A DNA stretch of 64,000 nucleotides, taken from the NCBI GenBank assembly GCA_024349245.1, contig JALDNG010000503.1, positions 58,174-122,173 on the forward strand. Direction: 5' to 3'. Position 1 is the first letter of the stretch. Every line of letters starts with the position of its first letter. Source of the DNA: Neodontobutis hainanensis (taxonomy: Eukaryota > Chordata > Actinopteri > Gobiiformes > Odontobutidae). The notes below the pieces were generated by a model that was not told where the DNA came from, searched no databases, and saw only the letters and a list, made by a program, of their open reading frames with translations. Both the position numbers and the translations under genes were made by a program. Shown here piece after piece: positions 14,301-29,300 of the stretch.

Positions 14301-17300
14301 TCTGTACAGCGGAGTCTTAGACACGTCCCAGTCTGTACAGTCTTAGACGTCCCAGTCTGTACAGCGGAGTCTTAGACAGTCCCAGTCTGTACAGTCTTAG
14401 ACATGTCCCAGTCTGTACAGTCTTAGACACGTCCCAGTCTGTACAGTCTTAGACACGTCCCAGTCTGTACAGTCTTAGACATGTCCCAGTCTGTACAGCG
14501 GAGTCTTAGACACGTCCCAGTCTGTACAGTCTTAGACACGTCCCAGTCTGTACAGTCTTAGACACGTCCCAGTCTGTACAGCGGAGTCTTAGACACGTCC
14601 CAGTCTGTACAGTCTTAGACACGTCCCAGTCTGTACAGTCTTAGACACGTCCCAGTCTGTACAGCGGAGTCTTAGACTCCCAGTCTGTACAGTCTTAGAC
14701 ACGCCCCAGTCTGTACAGCGGAGTCTTAGACACGTCCCAGTCTGTACAGTCTTAGACACGTCCCAGTCTGTACAGCGGAGTCTTAGACATGTCCCAGTCT
14801 GTACAGTCTTAGACACGTCCCAGTCTGTACAGTCTTAGACATGTCCCAGTCTGTACAGCGGAGTCTTAGACATGTCCCAGTCTGTACAGTCTTAGACACG
14901 TCCCAGTCTGTACAGCGGAGTCTTAGACACGTCCCAGTCTGTACAGCGGAGTCTTAGACACGTCCCAGTCTGTACAGTCTTAGACACGTCCCAGTCTGTA
15001 CAGTCTTAGACACGTCCCAGTCTGTACAGTCTTAGACATGTCCCAGTCTGTACAGTCTTAGACACGTCCCAGTCTGTACAGTCTTAGACATGTCCCAGTC
15101 TGTACAGTCTTAGACACGTCCCAGTCTGTACAGTCTTAGACATGTCCCAGTCTGTACAGCGGAGTCTTAGACACGTCCCAGTCTGTACAGCGGAGTCTTA
15201 GACACGTCCCAGTCTGTACAGCGGAGTCTTAGACACGTCCCAGTCTGTACAGCGGAGTCTTAGACACGTCCCAGTCTGTACAGCGGAGTCTTAGACACGT
15301 CCCAGTCTGTACAGTCTTAGACACGTCCCAGTCTGTACAGTCTTAGACACGTCCCAGTCTGTACAGCGGAGTCTTAGACATGTCCCAGTCTGTACAGTCT
15401 TAGACACGTCCCAGTCTGTACAGTCTTAGACATGTCCCAGTTTGTACAGTCTTAGACACGTCCCAGTCTGTACAGTCTTAGACACGTCCCAGTCTGTACA
15501 GTCTTAGACATGTCCCAGTCTGTACAGACTTAGACACGTCCCAGTCTGTACAGCGGAGTCTTAGACACGCGTCCCAGTCTGTACAGTCTTAGACACGTCC
15601 CAGTCTGTACAGTCTTAGACACGTCCCAGTCTGTACAGTCTTAGACACGTCCCAGTCTGTACAGCGGAGTCTTAGACACGTCCCAGTCTGTACAGTCTTA
15701 GACATGTCCCAGTCTGTACAGTCTTAGACACGTCCCAGTCTGTACAGCGGAGTCTTAGACACGTCCCAGTCTGTACAGTCTTAGACACGTCCCAGTCTGT
15801 ACAGTCTTAGACACGTCCCAGTCTGTACAGTCTTAGACACGTCCCAGTCTGTACAGTCTTAGACACGTCCCAGTCTGTACAGTCTTAGACATGTCCCAGT
15901 CTGTACAGTCTTAGACACGTCCCAGTCTGTACAGCGGAGTCTTAGACAGGACACCTCATCTTTAGATCTTTAGTCACTGTTTTCTCCTTTTTAAAGCAGT
16001 CGTGGACACAGATGAGATCTGACGGGCCCAAGGGGGCACCTCTCACAGATCTAAAGTCTTCCCTCGTCTGGTCGGAGACATACTGAGGGAGACATGATTA
16101 AAGTCTACCTCTGTACATCATCAAATACTGTACTAGAACACGACGCGAGTTCGTCCTCGGGTGAATGTCAACTGTTGTAATAAAAACCTGAGGGAACTCT
16201 CGAGGAAAGGAAACCGATAAAGGCGTACAAATACGCTCTCTGACAGTAACACATGAGCAGTATCGCTGGTTGACATGCTAACATACCCACAGTGTCACAG
16301 ACAGAGCACTTTAACAGAATGTCTGTGAAGGTTCTCGGTCATCCAGGACGTCTAACAAAAGGAAAAGTGTCTGGACTCAGTTTTCAAGACGTTTTGTTTC
16401 TAATTCCAAGAGACACAAATTGATAAAGTCTCTTGGAATTAGAGACTAAACATCTTCACCTTGAAAACTGAGTCCAGACACTTTACTAACCTTTTTCACT
16501 TTAACAGAAATAAACCACAAGCTCTTATTACGTTGTTCCTCTCTCACATTCAGTCCATCGAATAAATCCAACCAAATGAGATGTCATTAGCCTGGCACCT
16601 TGTTATTTTTCAGACCTGGTTCTACAGAAATGCAAAAACCTGAAGCCGTCCCAAAACCAAACCTGACCTTCTGCAGCCCCTTTGCGTCCTGAAAATACAA
16701 TTAGGATCATGAAAACTGGTTTGTAAAGCTGGTAGTAAAATAAAACCAGATTAATGGACGTGAGATGGAAGCCCTTCTTGATATTTTATCTCAGGAAACA
16801 TCAAGTGACCATTAAGATCTAGTCCAGGTCAAGACCCTTTGACCTCTTCCAAGGGACACAAGGGAAAGTATCAGTGGATTAAAGCTTTTTTACAGACGCT
16901 TGAAAGTCTAAATGTCACCGAAACATAAAAGATGTGTATGATCTGTACCGTATTTTTCTGTCCTGTTTTCTCATAGGTCAACACCGAAGTCTGGGGACGA
17001 TGGTGTCCAAAGTCCAGAGCCTCAAACTGGACACCAGCGTCTGGAGCAACGAGATTGTCCAGGTCTGGGATAAACCGTTGATTATAGAGGTCCAGATGGA
17101 ACAGGAATAAACCGCTTTTCTCTCAGCTCTTCATAACTCTGACGGTCTTTTATTCTTCTCTCAGCTCTTCATAACTCTGACAGTCTTTTATTCTTCTCTC
17201 AGCTCTTCATAACTCTGACAGTCTTTTATTCTTCTCTCAGCTCTTCATAACTCTGACTGTTTTTTTATTTTTCTCTCAGCTCTTCATAACTCTGACAGTC

Positions 17301-20300
17301 TTTTATTCTTCTCTCAGCTCTTCATAACTCTGACAGTCTTTTATTCTTCTCTCAGCTCTTCATAACTCTGACAGTCTTTTATTCTTCTCTCAGCTCTTCA
17401 TAACTCTGACAGTCTTTTATTTTTCTCTCAGCTCTTCATAACTCTGACGGTCTTTTATTCTTCTCTCAGCTCTTCATAACTCTGACAGTCTTTTATTCTT
17501 CTCTCAGCTCTTCATAACTCTGACAGTCTTTTATTTTTCTCTCAGCTCTTCATAACTCTGACAGTCTTTTATTCTTCTCTCAGCTCTTCATAACTCTGAC
17601 GGTCTTTTATTTTTCTCTCAGCTCTTCATAACTCTGACGGTCTTTTATTCTTCTCTCAGCTCTTCATAACTCTGACAGTCTTTTATTCTTCTCTCAGCTC
17701 TTCTTAACGCTGACTGTCTTTTATTCTTCTCTCAGCTCTTCATAACTCTGACGGTCTTTTATTTTTCTCTCAGCTCTTCTTAACGCTGACTGTCTTTTAT
17801 TCTTCTCTCAGCTCTTCATAACTCTGACGGTCTTTTATTCTTCTCTCAGCTCTTCATAACTCTGACAGTCTTTTATTCTTCTCTCAGCTCTTCTTAACGC
17901 TGACTGTCTTTTATTCTTCTCTCAGCTCTTCATAACTCTGACGGTCTTTTATTCTTCTCTCAGCTCTTCATAACTCTGACGGTCTTTTATTCTTCTCTCA
18001 GCTCTTCATAATGCTGGGGAACGACCGAGCCAATGAGTTTTGGGCGAGTCGTCTTCCTGCTTTAGAGGAACTGGACTGTGATGCAGCGCCGGAGCAAAGA
18101 CGAGAGTTTATCAGCCTCAAATACAGAGAGGGGCGCTTCAGGAGCCCACACCCGGGGTTTACCAACCACCAGCAGCTGCTCAAGGTAAAAACTCAAGTCC
18201 ACCTCTGGGTTCTACTGACCTCCAGCAGCAGCTGAAGATGGGTCTACCTGCTGCTGAGGTTTCTCACAGGAGCTGCTGGTTTGACTCCAGAGCTGGAAGG
18301 AATCTGTAAAATGGGATGTTTTCTCAAACATTGAATAAACCTAAGGCTGAAAAAGATGTGCAAAGATGAGGCAGAGGAAAGTGTTGTAACTAACATTAAG
18401 AACGGGTCACTTTCATCGGCTTTTGTCCCATTTGTGTGTATCTTCTGTTTCCAGGTCCTGTGTGCAGCTGTTTCTGAACAGACTTTACTGAAAACTGTCA
18501 CTCAGATCTTCTCAGAGGCGGAGTCAACTCGCCTTGCTAGTGATGCTAATGGTTCCCATGGAAACAACCTCTTCATAGAACAGACACCAACCTCAGGTGA
18601 GTGTTCAACAGGTTTTAGTTGGATTTGAAAAGGTTTTAAATGGATTTGAACAGGTTTTAATTGGATTTGAACATGTTTTAGATGGATTTGAACAGGTTTT
18701 AGATGGATTTAAACAGGTTTTAGATGGATTTGAACAGGTTTTAGATGGATTTGAACAGGTCTTAGATGGATTTGAACAAGTTTTAGATGGATTTGAACAA
18801 GTTTTAGATGGATTTGAACAGGTCTTAGATGGATTTGAACAGGTTTTAGATGGATTTGAACAGGTTTTAGATGGATTTGAACATGTTTTTGATGGATTTG
18901 AACAGGTTTTAGATGGACTTAACCATGTTTTAGATGGATTTGAACAGGTTTTTGATGGATTTGAACAGGTTTTTGATGGATTTGAACAGGTTTTAGATGG
19001 ATTTGAACAGGTTTTTGATGGATTTGAACAGGTTTTTGATGGATTTGAACAGATTATATTTGGATTTGGACATGTTTTAGATGGATTTGAACAGGTTTTG
19101 ATGGATTTGAACAGGTTTTGATGGATTTGAACAGGTTGTAGATGGATTTGAACAGGTTTCAGTTGGACCCTCTAACCCTTTTCATGCTGCCCTCAAAGAG
19201 CTTTCCCAGTGTTAGAGCTGACCACTTGGAGATTTGGTCTCTGTTGTTGTGCAGCTGAGTCTTTAGGGAAGATTATTCTGCAACAGAATCAGCTCAAGTC
19301 CACTCTCATCAAGCGTTTTGTTTTTCCCTCGAGTGCCTTTTTTAAAATGTTACAACATAAAGCTGTTTTATAATATTAGGAACAGCTCCTCCATTACATC
19401 TGTAAGGAACCTGGTGTCTTATTGTTCCTGTGTTATTTTTCCCTCAGATCCCAGCGTGTACGATGAGATAATGCAGCCTGTGCTTCACTCTGGGTTCTTG
19501 TACAAGTCCAGCTCCACAAACAGAGGAACCCTCTCCAGAAAAACCCGAGACGGTGAGGACATTTACAATAAGTGTACTAACATAAATCCCTGGGCCCTGA
19601 GCTCCTGTGTCTGCTTTGTGCAGACTTCCAGAGGTTCTGGTGCTGCGTGGACCGGGATGTGGTTCTGTACGAGTCCGAACACTGCTCCGAGCCCTGTCTC
19701 CAGATCAGCTCCAGAGACATCGTCTGTTTAGGAGTCACTCGACCCGATGGCTCGAAGGACCAGGCCAACAACGGCTTCATCGACCGGTGAGGACTTTGCA
19801 CGGCAGAAAGACCCACTAAAGTCTGACTAAAACCTGTTAGAAGCCTGTCTGAAGCCTAACTCTGTTTCTGACTCAGGTTCCGTTACACCTTCGAGCTGTA
19901 TTTATCGTCGGAGAAGCTGATTCAGTTCGGTCTGGAGACGGCAGAGGACCTCCAGCGCTGGACCAAAGCCATCGGGAAAGCCTTCACTCCTTTGAGCTGC
20001 CACTGCCTCCTGACCCGAGAGTTCGACAGAGTGGGGCTCTTACACTACAGAGCCATGTTGGACCCGCAGCAGTGGAGAGCCGCCTTCTTCGTTTTACAGA
20101 AGTCCAACCTGTTCATCTGTCCTCGCACCGACGGAGCGGCCGAGGACATCATCAACCTCAAGAGGCTGCAAGAGCTCAGTGAGTGTCTGCCACAGCTGAG
20201 GAAAACCTGCTCAAATCCATTTAAACCTGTCTAAACCTCTGTTGCAGGTATTGCCTCAGAGAATGACCACGAGAAGAAGGACATCCTGGTTCTTGTGGAG

Positions 20301-23300
20301 AGAGGACGGTAAGGTTTTCTTCTTTTATTCTTTCTAAAACAAATGATTTAATGAGTATTATTGAAATGCTAAAGAGGGATGTTACCTTCTCAGTGCTTCA
20401 CGTTTTCTCTCTGTTCACTATATTTTCTTTGGATTGTTGTTTGTTGTTTGTTTTTTTTTGGTTTTTTTCTGATTTTGGTAAAACTAAACATTAAGTAATG
20501 TTTTTGTTCAAACACAGCAATTGTCACCTGTTCAAATCCAACTACAACCTATTCAAATCCGTCTAAAACTTGCCCCCCCAGGACGCTGCACCTGCAGGGC
20601 GTGGGCGGACAGACTTCTCTCTGTGGGTCGCTGACGTCCAGAGGCGTCCGGAGGAAAAGGGAACTCTCTGAGAGATCAGCAGCTGAGCAGGAACGACATC
20701 CCTATCATCGTGGACAGCTGCATCGCCTTCATCACTCAGTACGGTACGGTAACCACGGTAACCCTCGCTCTAGACCTGAGACTGTGGACCTGACCCTGGA
20801 CCTGACCCTGGACCTGAGACTGTGGACCTGACTCTGGACCTGAGACTGTGGACCTGACTCTGGACCTGACACTAGACCAGAGACACTGGACCTGACTCTG
20901 GACCTGACCCTGGACCTGAGACTCTGGACCTGACCCTGGACCTGACCCTGGACCTGAGACTGTGGACCTGAGACTGTGGACCTGACCCTGGACCTGACAC
21001 TAAACCTGAGACTCTGGACCTGACTCTGGACCTGACCCTAGACCTGAGACTGTGGACCTGACCCTGACCTGAGACTGTAGACCTGACCCTGGACCTGACA
21101 CTAAACCTGAGACTCTGGACCTGACTCTGGACCTGACACTGTGGACCTGAGACTGTGGACCTGAGACTGTGGACCTGACTCTGGACCTGACCCTGGACCT
21201 GAGACTGTGGACCTGACTCTGGACCTGACCCTGGACCTGAGACTGTGGACCTGACCCTGGACCTGACCCTGGACCTGAGACTGTGGACCTGACCCTGGAC
21301 CTGAGACTCTGGACCTGACTCTGGACCTGACACTAAACCTGAGACTCTGGACCTGACTCTGGACCTGAGACTCTGGACTGGACTCTGGACCTGACACTAA
21401 ACCTGAGACTCTGGACCTGACTCTGGACCTGAGACTCTGGACTGGACTCTGGACCTGACACTAAACCTGAGACTCTGGACCTGACTCTGGACCTGAGACT
21501 CTGGACCTGACCCTGGACCTGAGACTGTGGACCTGACTCTGGACATGACCCTGGACCTGACTCTGGACCTGATTCTGGACCTGAGACTGTAGGACCTGAC
21601 TCTGACCTGACAATAGGCAGACACTATGGACCTGACTCTGACCTGACACTGAACCTGAGACTCTGACCTGAGCCTCTGGACTGGACTCTGGACCTGATAC
21701 TCTGACTTGACCCTGGACCTGACTCTGGACCTGACTCTAGACCTGACACTGGGCCGAGACTCTGGACCTGACTCTGGACCTGACTCTGGACCTGACACTG
21801 GGCCGAGACTCTGGACCTGACTCTGGACCTGACTCTGGACCTGACTCTGGACCTGACTCTGGACCTGACACTAGACCGAGACACTGGAACTGACTCTGGA
21901 CTGGACTCTGGACCTGAGACTGTGGACCTGACTCTGGACCTGACACTAGACCGGAGACACTGGAACTGACTCTGGACCTGACTCTGGACCTGACCCTGGA
22001 CCTGACACTGCACCGGAGACTCTAGACCTGACACTAGACCGGGGACACTGGAACTGACTCTGGACTGGACTCTGGACTGGACTCTGGACCGGAGACTCTG
22101 GACTTGACCCTGGACCTGACTCTGGACCTGACTCTGGACCTGAGACTGTGGAACTGACACTGGAACTGACTCTGGAACTGACTCTGGACCTGACTCTGGA
22201 ACTGACTCTGGACTGGACTCTGGACTGGACTCTGGACCTGACTCTGGACCTGACTCTGGACCTGACTCTGGACCTGACACTGAACCTGAGACTCTGGACC
22301 TGACTCTTAACTGGACTCTGGACCTGACACTAGACTGGAGACACTGGAACTGACTCTGGACTGGACTCTGGACCTGACTCTGGACCTGACTCTGGACCTG
22401 ACTCTGGACCTGACTCTGGACCTGACCCTGGACCTGACACTAGACCGGAGACACTGGAACTGACTCTGGACTGGACTCTGGACCTGACACTGGACCTGAC
22501 TCTGGACCTGACTCTTGACCTGACTCTGGACTGGACTCTGGACTGGACTCTGGACTGGACTCTGGACCTGACTCTGGACCTGAGACTCTGGACCTGACTC
22601 TGGACCTGACTCTGGACCTGACTCTAGACTGACTCTGACTGGACTCTGACCTGACTCTGGACCTGACTCTGGACCTGACCCTGGACCTGACTCTGGACCT
22701 GACTCTGGACCTGACTCTGGACCTGACACTAGACTGGAGACACTGGAACTGACTCTGGACCTGACTCTGGACCTGACTCTGGACCTGACCCTGGACCTGA
22801 CTCTGGACTGGACTCTGGACTGGACTCTGGACTGGACTCTGGACCTGACACTAGACTGGAGACACTGGAACTGACTCTGGACTGGACTCTGGACCTGACT
22901 CTGGACCTGACTCTGGACCTGACACTAGACTGGAGACTCTGGACCTGACTCTGGACCTGACCCTGGACCTGACTCTGGACCTGACTCTGGACCTGACTCT
23001 GGACCTGACTCTGGACTGGACTCTGGACCAGAGACACTGGAACTGACTCTGGACCTGATTCTGACTGGACTCTGGGACTCTGACCTGACTCTGGACCTGA
23101 CTCTGACCTGACCCTGGACCTGACACTAGACCGGAGACACTGGAACTGACTCTGGACCTGACTCTGGACCTGACTCTGGACCTGACACTAGACCGGAGAC
23201 ACTGGAACTGACTCTGGACCTGACTCTGGACCTGACTCTGGACCTGACACTAGACCGGAGACACTGGAACTGACTCTGGACCTGATTCTGGACTGGACTC

Positions 23301-26300
23301 TGGACCTGACTCTGGACCTGACACTAGACCGGAGACACTGGAACTGACTCTGGACTGGACTCTGGACTGGACTCTGGACCTGACTCTGGACCTGACTCTG
23401 GACTGGAGACACTGGAACTGACTCTGGACTGGACTCTGGACCTGACACTGGACCTGACTCTGGACCTGACTCTGGACCTGACTCTGGACCTTACACTAGA
23501 CTGGAGACACTGGAACTGACTCTGGACTGGACTCTGGACCAGAGACACTGGAACTGACTCTGGACCTGACACTAGACCTGACACTAGACCGGAGACACTG
23601 GAACTGACTCTGGACCTGACTCTGGACCTGACACTAGACTGGAGACACTGGAACTGACTCTGGACTGGACTCTGGACCTGACACTAGTCTGGAGACACTG
23701 GAACTGACTCTGGACTGGACTCTGGACCTGACACTGGACCTGACTCTGGACCTGACTCTGGACCTGACACTAGACCGGAGACACTGGAACTGACTCTGGA
23801 CTGGACTCTGGACCTGACTCTGACCTGACTCTGACCTGACTCTAGACTGGACTCTGGACTGGACTCTGGACATGACCCTGGACCTGAGACTGTGGACCTG
23901 ACTCTGGACCTGACACTAGACCTGACTCTGGACCTGACACGACTGGAGACACTGGACCTGACTCTGGACTGGACTCTGGACTGGACTCTGGACCTGACTC
24001 TGGACCTGACTCTGGACCTGACTCTGGACCAGACTCTGGACCTGACTCTGGACCTGACACTAGACCTGACTCTGGACCTGACTCTGACCTGACTCTAGAC
24101 ATGACCCTGGAACTGACTCTGGACTGGACTTTGGACTGGACTCTAGACCTGACTCTGGACTGACTCTGGACCAGAGACTCTGACCTGACCTGACTCTGGA
24201 CCTGACTCTGGACCTGACTCTAGACTGACTCTGGACCAGAACTCTGACCTGACTCTGACCTGACTCTGGACCTGACTCTAGACTGAGACTCTGACTGGAC
24301 TCTGACCAGAGACTCTGGACCTGACTCTGACCTGACTCTGGACCTGACTCTGGACCTGACTCTAGACCTGACTCTGGACCTGACTCTGGACCTGAGACTC
24401 TGGACCTGACTCTGGACCTGACTCTGGACCTGACTCTGGACCTGACTCTGGACTTGACTCTGGACCTATCCTGGACCTGACTCTGGACCTGACACTAGAC
24501 TGGAGACTCTGGACCTGATTCTGGACCTGACTCTGGACCTGACTCTGGACCTGACTCTGGACCTGACTCTGGACCTGACACTAGACTGGAAACACTGGAA
24601 CTGACTCTGGACCTGACTCTGGACCTGACTCTGGACTTGACTCTGGACCTATCCTGGACCTGACTCTGACTGACTCTGGACCTGACTCTGGACCTGACTC
24701 TGGACCTGACCCTGGACCTGACTCTGGACCTGACTCTGGACCTGACTCTGGACCTGACACTAGACTGGAGACACTGGAACTGACTCTGGACCTGACCCTG
24801 GACCTGACTCTGGACCTGACTCTGGACCTGACTCTGGACCTGACTCTGACCTGACTCTGACCTGAGACTCTGGACCTGAGACTCTGGACCTGACTCTGAC
24901 CTGACTCTGACCTGACACTGGACCTGACTCTGGACCTGACTCTGGACCTGACACTAGACTGGAGACTCTGGACCTGACTCTGGACCTGACTCTGGACCTG
25001 ACCCTGGACCTGACTCTGGACCTGACTCTGGACCTGACTCTGGACCTGACTCTGGACCTGACCCTGGACCTGACTCTGGACCTGACTCTGGACCTGAGAC
25101 TCTGGACCTGACTCTGGACCTGACCCTGGACCTGACTCTGGACCTGAGACTCTGGACCTGACTCTGGACCTGACTCTGGACCTGACTCTGGACCTGACCC
25201 TGGACCTGACTCTGGACCTGACCCTGGACCTGAACTCTGGAGACCTGACTCTGACTCTGGACCTGACTCTGACCTGACACTGAACCTGAGACTCTGACTG
25301 GACTCTGACCTGACCTGACTCTGGACCTGACACTAAACCTGAGACTCTGGAGACCTGACTCTGACCTGACTCTGAGACCTGACACTAGACTGAGAACTCT
25401 GGACCTGACTCTTGACCTGACTCTGGACCTGACTCTAGACCTGAACTCTGGACCTGAGACTCTGGGCCTGAGACTCTGGACCTGACTCTGGACCTGACTC
25501 TAGACCTGACTCTGGGCCTGACACTAGACTAGAACACTGGACCTGACTCTGGGACTCTGACCTGACTCTGGACCTGACTCTGGAGCCTGACTCTGGACCT
25601 GACTCTAGACCTGACTCTGACCTGACTCTGGGCCACAACTCTGGACCTGACACTAGACTGAGACACTGGAACTCTGGACCTGACTCTGGACCTGACTCTG
25701 GACCTGACTTTGGACCTGACTCTGGACCTGACCCTGGACCTGACTCTGGACCTGACTCTGGACCTGAGACTCTGGACCTGACTCTGGACCTGACTCTGGA
25801 CCTGACTCTGGACCTGAGACTCTGGACCTGACTCTGGACCTGACTCTGGACCTGACTCTGGACCTGAGACTGTGGAACTGACACTGGAACTGACTCTGGA
25901 ACTGACTCTGGACCTGACTCTGGACCTGACTCTGGACCTGACTCTGGACCTGACTCTGGACTGGACTGTGGACCTGACTCTGGACCTGACACTAGACTGG
26001 AGACACTGGACCTGACTCTGGACCTGACTCTGGACCTGAGACTCTGGACCTGACTCTGGACCTGACCCTGGACCTGACTCTGGACCTGAGACTCTGGACC
26101 TGACTCTGGACCTGACTCTGGACTTGACTCTGGACCTATCCTGGACCTGACTCTGGACCTGACACTAGACTGGAGACTCTGGACCTGATTCTGGACCTGA
26201 CTCTGGACCTGACTCTGGACCTGACTCTGGACCTGACCCTGGACCTGACTCTGGACCTGACTCTGGACCTGACTCTGGACCTGACACTAGACTGGAGAAC

Positions 26301-29300
26301 ACTGGACCTGACTCTGGACCTGACTCTGGACCTGACTCTGGACCTGACTCTGGACCTGAGACTCTGGACCTGAGACTCTGGACCTGACTCTGGACCTGAC
26401 TCTGGACCTGACTCTGGACCTGACACTGGACCTGACTCTGGACCTGACTCTGGACCTGACACTAGACTGGAGACTCTGGACCTGACTCTGGACCTGACTC
26501 TGGACCTGACTCTGGACCTGAGACTCTGGACCTGAGACTCTGGACCTGACTCTGGACCTGACTCTGGACCTGACACTGGACCTGACTCTGGACCTGACTC
26601 TGGACCTGACTCTGACCTGACTCTTGGACCTGACTCTGGACCTGACTCTGGACCTGACTCTGGACCTGACACTAGACTGGAGACTCTGGACCTGACTCTG
26701 GACCTGACTCTGGACCTGACTCTGGACATGACCCTGGACCTGACTCTGGACCTGACCCTGGACCTGACTCTGGACCTGACTCTGGACCTGAGACTCTGGA
26801 CCTGACTCTGGACCTGACCCTGGACCTGACTCTGGACCTGAGACTCTGGACCTGACTCTGGACCTGACTCTGGACCTGACTCTGGACCTGACCCTGGACC
26901 TGACTCTGGACCTGACTCTGGACCTTACTCTGGACCTGACTCTGGACCTGACTCTGGACCTGACTCTGGACCTGAGACTCTGGACCTGACTCTGGACCTG
27001 ACACTAGACTGGAGACTCTGGACCTGACTCTGGACCTGACTCTGGACCTGACTCTGGACCTGACTCTGGACCTGAGACTCTGGACCTGAGACTCTGGACC
27101 TGACTCTGGACCTGACTCTGGACCTGACTCTGGACCTGACACTAGACTGGAGACTCTGGACCTGACTCTGGACCTGACTCTGGACCTGACCCTGGACCTG
27201 ACTCTGGACCTGACTCTGGACCTGAGACTGTGGAACTGACACTGGAACTGATTCTGGAACTGACTCTGGACCTGACTCTGGACCTGACTCTGGACCTGAC
27301 TCTGGACTGGACTGTGGACCTGACTCTGGACCTGACACTAGACTGGAGACACTGGACCTGACTCTGGACCTGACTCTGGACCTGACTCTGGACCTGACTC
27401 TGGACCTGAGACTCTGGACCTGACTCTGGACCTGACCCTGGACCTGACCCTGGACCTGACTCTGGACCTGAGACTCTGGACCTGACTCTGGACCTGACCC
27501 TGGACCTGACTCTGGACCTGAGACTCTGGACCTGACTCTGGACCTGACTCTGGACCTGAGACTCTGGACCTGACTCTGGACCTGACTCTGGACCTGAGAC
27601 TCTGGACCTGACTCTGGACCTGAGACTCTGGACCTGACTCTGGACCTGACTCTGGACCTGACTCTGGAGCTGACACTAGACACAGAGACTCTGGACCTGA
27701 CTCTGGACCTGACACTAGACACAGAACTCTGGACCTGACTCTGGGCCTGACTCTGGACCTGACTCTGGACCTGACCCTGGACCTGACTCTGGACCTGACT
27801 CTGGACCTGACTCTGGACCTGACACTAGACTGGAGACTCTGGACCTGACTCTGGACCTGACTCTGGACCTGACTCTGGACCTGACTCTGGACCTGAGACT
27901 CTGGACCTGACTCTGGACCTGACTCTGGACCTGACTCTGGACCTGAGACTCTGGACCTGACTCTGGACCTGACTCTGGACCTGACTCTGGACCTGAGACT
28001 GTGGAACTGACACTGGAGCAACTCTGGAACTGACTCTGGGCCTGACTCTGGACCTGACTCTAGACTGGACTGTGGACCTGACTCTGGACCTGACACTAGA
28101 CTGAACACTGGACCTGACTCTGGACCTGACTCTGGACCTGACTCTGGACCTGAGACTCTGGGCCTGACTCTGGAGACCTGACTCTGGACCTGACTCTGGA
28201 CCTGACTCTGGACCTGACACTAGACTGGAGACTCTGGACCTGACTCTGGACCTGACTCTGGACCTGACTCTGGACCTGACCCTGGACCTGACTCTGGACC
28301 TGACTCTGGACCTGAGACTCTGGACCTGACTCTGGACCTGACTCTGGACCTGACTCTGGACCTGACTCTGGACCTGAGACTCTGGACCTGACTCTGGACC
28401 TGACTCTGGACCTGACTCTGGACCTGAGACTGTGGAACTGACACTGGAACTGACTCTGGAACTGACTCTGGACCTGACTCTGGACCTGACTCTAGACTGG
28501 ACTGTAGACCTGACTCTGGACCTGACACTAGACAGAACACTGGACCTGACTCTGGACCTGACTCTGGACCTGACTCTGGACCTGACTCTGGACCTGAGAC
28601 TCTGGACCTGACTCTGGACCTGACTCTGGACCTGACTCTGGACCTGACTCTGGAGAGATAATCTGGAGTGGTTTCTGCTCAGGCCTGGGACACGAGGGGA
28701 TCTATCGGAAGAACGGGGCTAAGTCCAGGATAAAGCTGCTGATGGAGGACTTCCGGAGAGACGCCCGGAACGTGAAGCTGCGCATCGGGGACCACTTCAT
28801 CGAAGACGTGACCGACGTCCTCAAGCGCTTCTTCAGAGAGATCGGCGACCCGGTGTTCATGAGCGACCTGCATCCGCTGTGGAGGGAGGCCGCCAGTGAG
28901 TCCTTCATAAACCTGTTCCAGACCGAGTAGAACCCGATCGAATCTGAGTAGAACCAGGTCAAAACTGAGCAGGACCAGGACAAAACTGAGCAGGACCAGG
29001 TCGAAACTGAGCAGAACCAAGTTGAAACTGAGTAGAACCAGGTCAAAACTGAGTAGGACCAGGTTGAAACTGAGTAGAACCAGGTCAAAACTGAGTAGGA
29101 CCAGGTCGAAACTGAGCAGAACCAAGTTGAAACTGAGCAGAACCAGGTCGAAACTGAGTAGAACCAGGTCGAAACTGAGTAGAACCAGGTCAAAACCGAG
29201 TAGGACCAGGTTGAAACTGAGTAGAACCAGGTCAAAACTGAGTAGGACCAGGTCAAAACTGAGTAGGACCAGGTCGAAACTGAGCAGAACCAAGTTGAAA

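Noticed and set aside
20872..28540. Arginine/serine-rich (RVRSRVRS) minus-strand proteins resembling SR domains
   Set aside because: Products of the 12-bp unit in different frames; they end wherever an indel introduces a stop.
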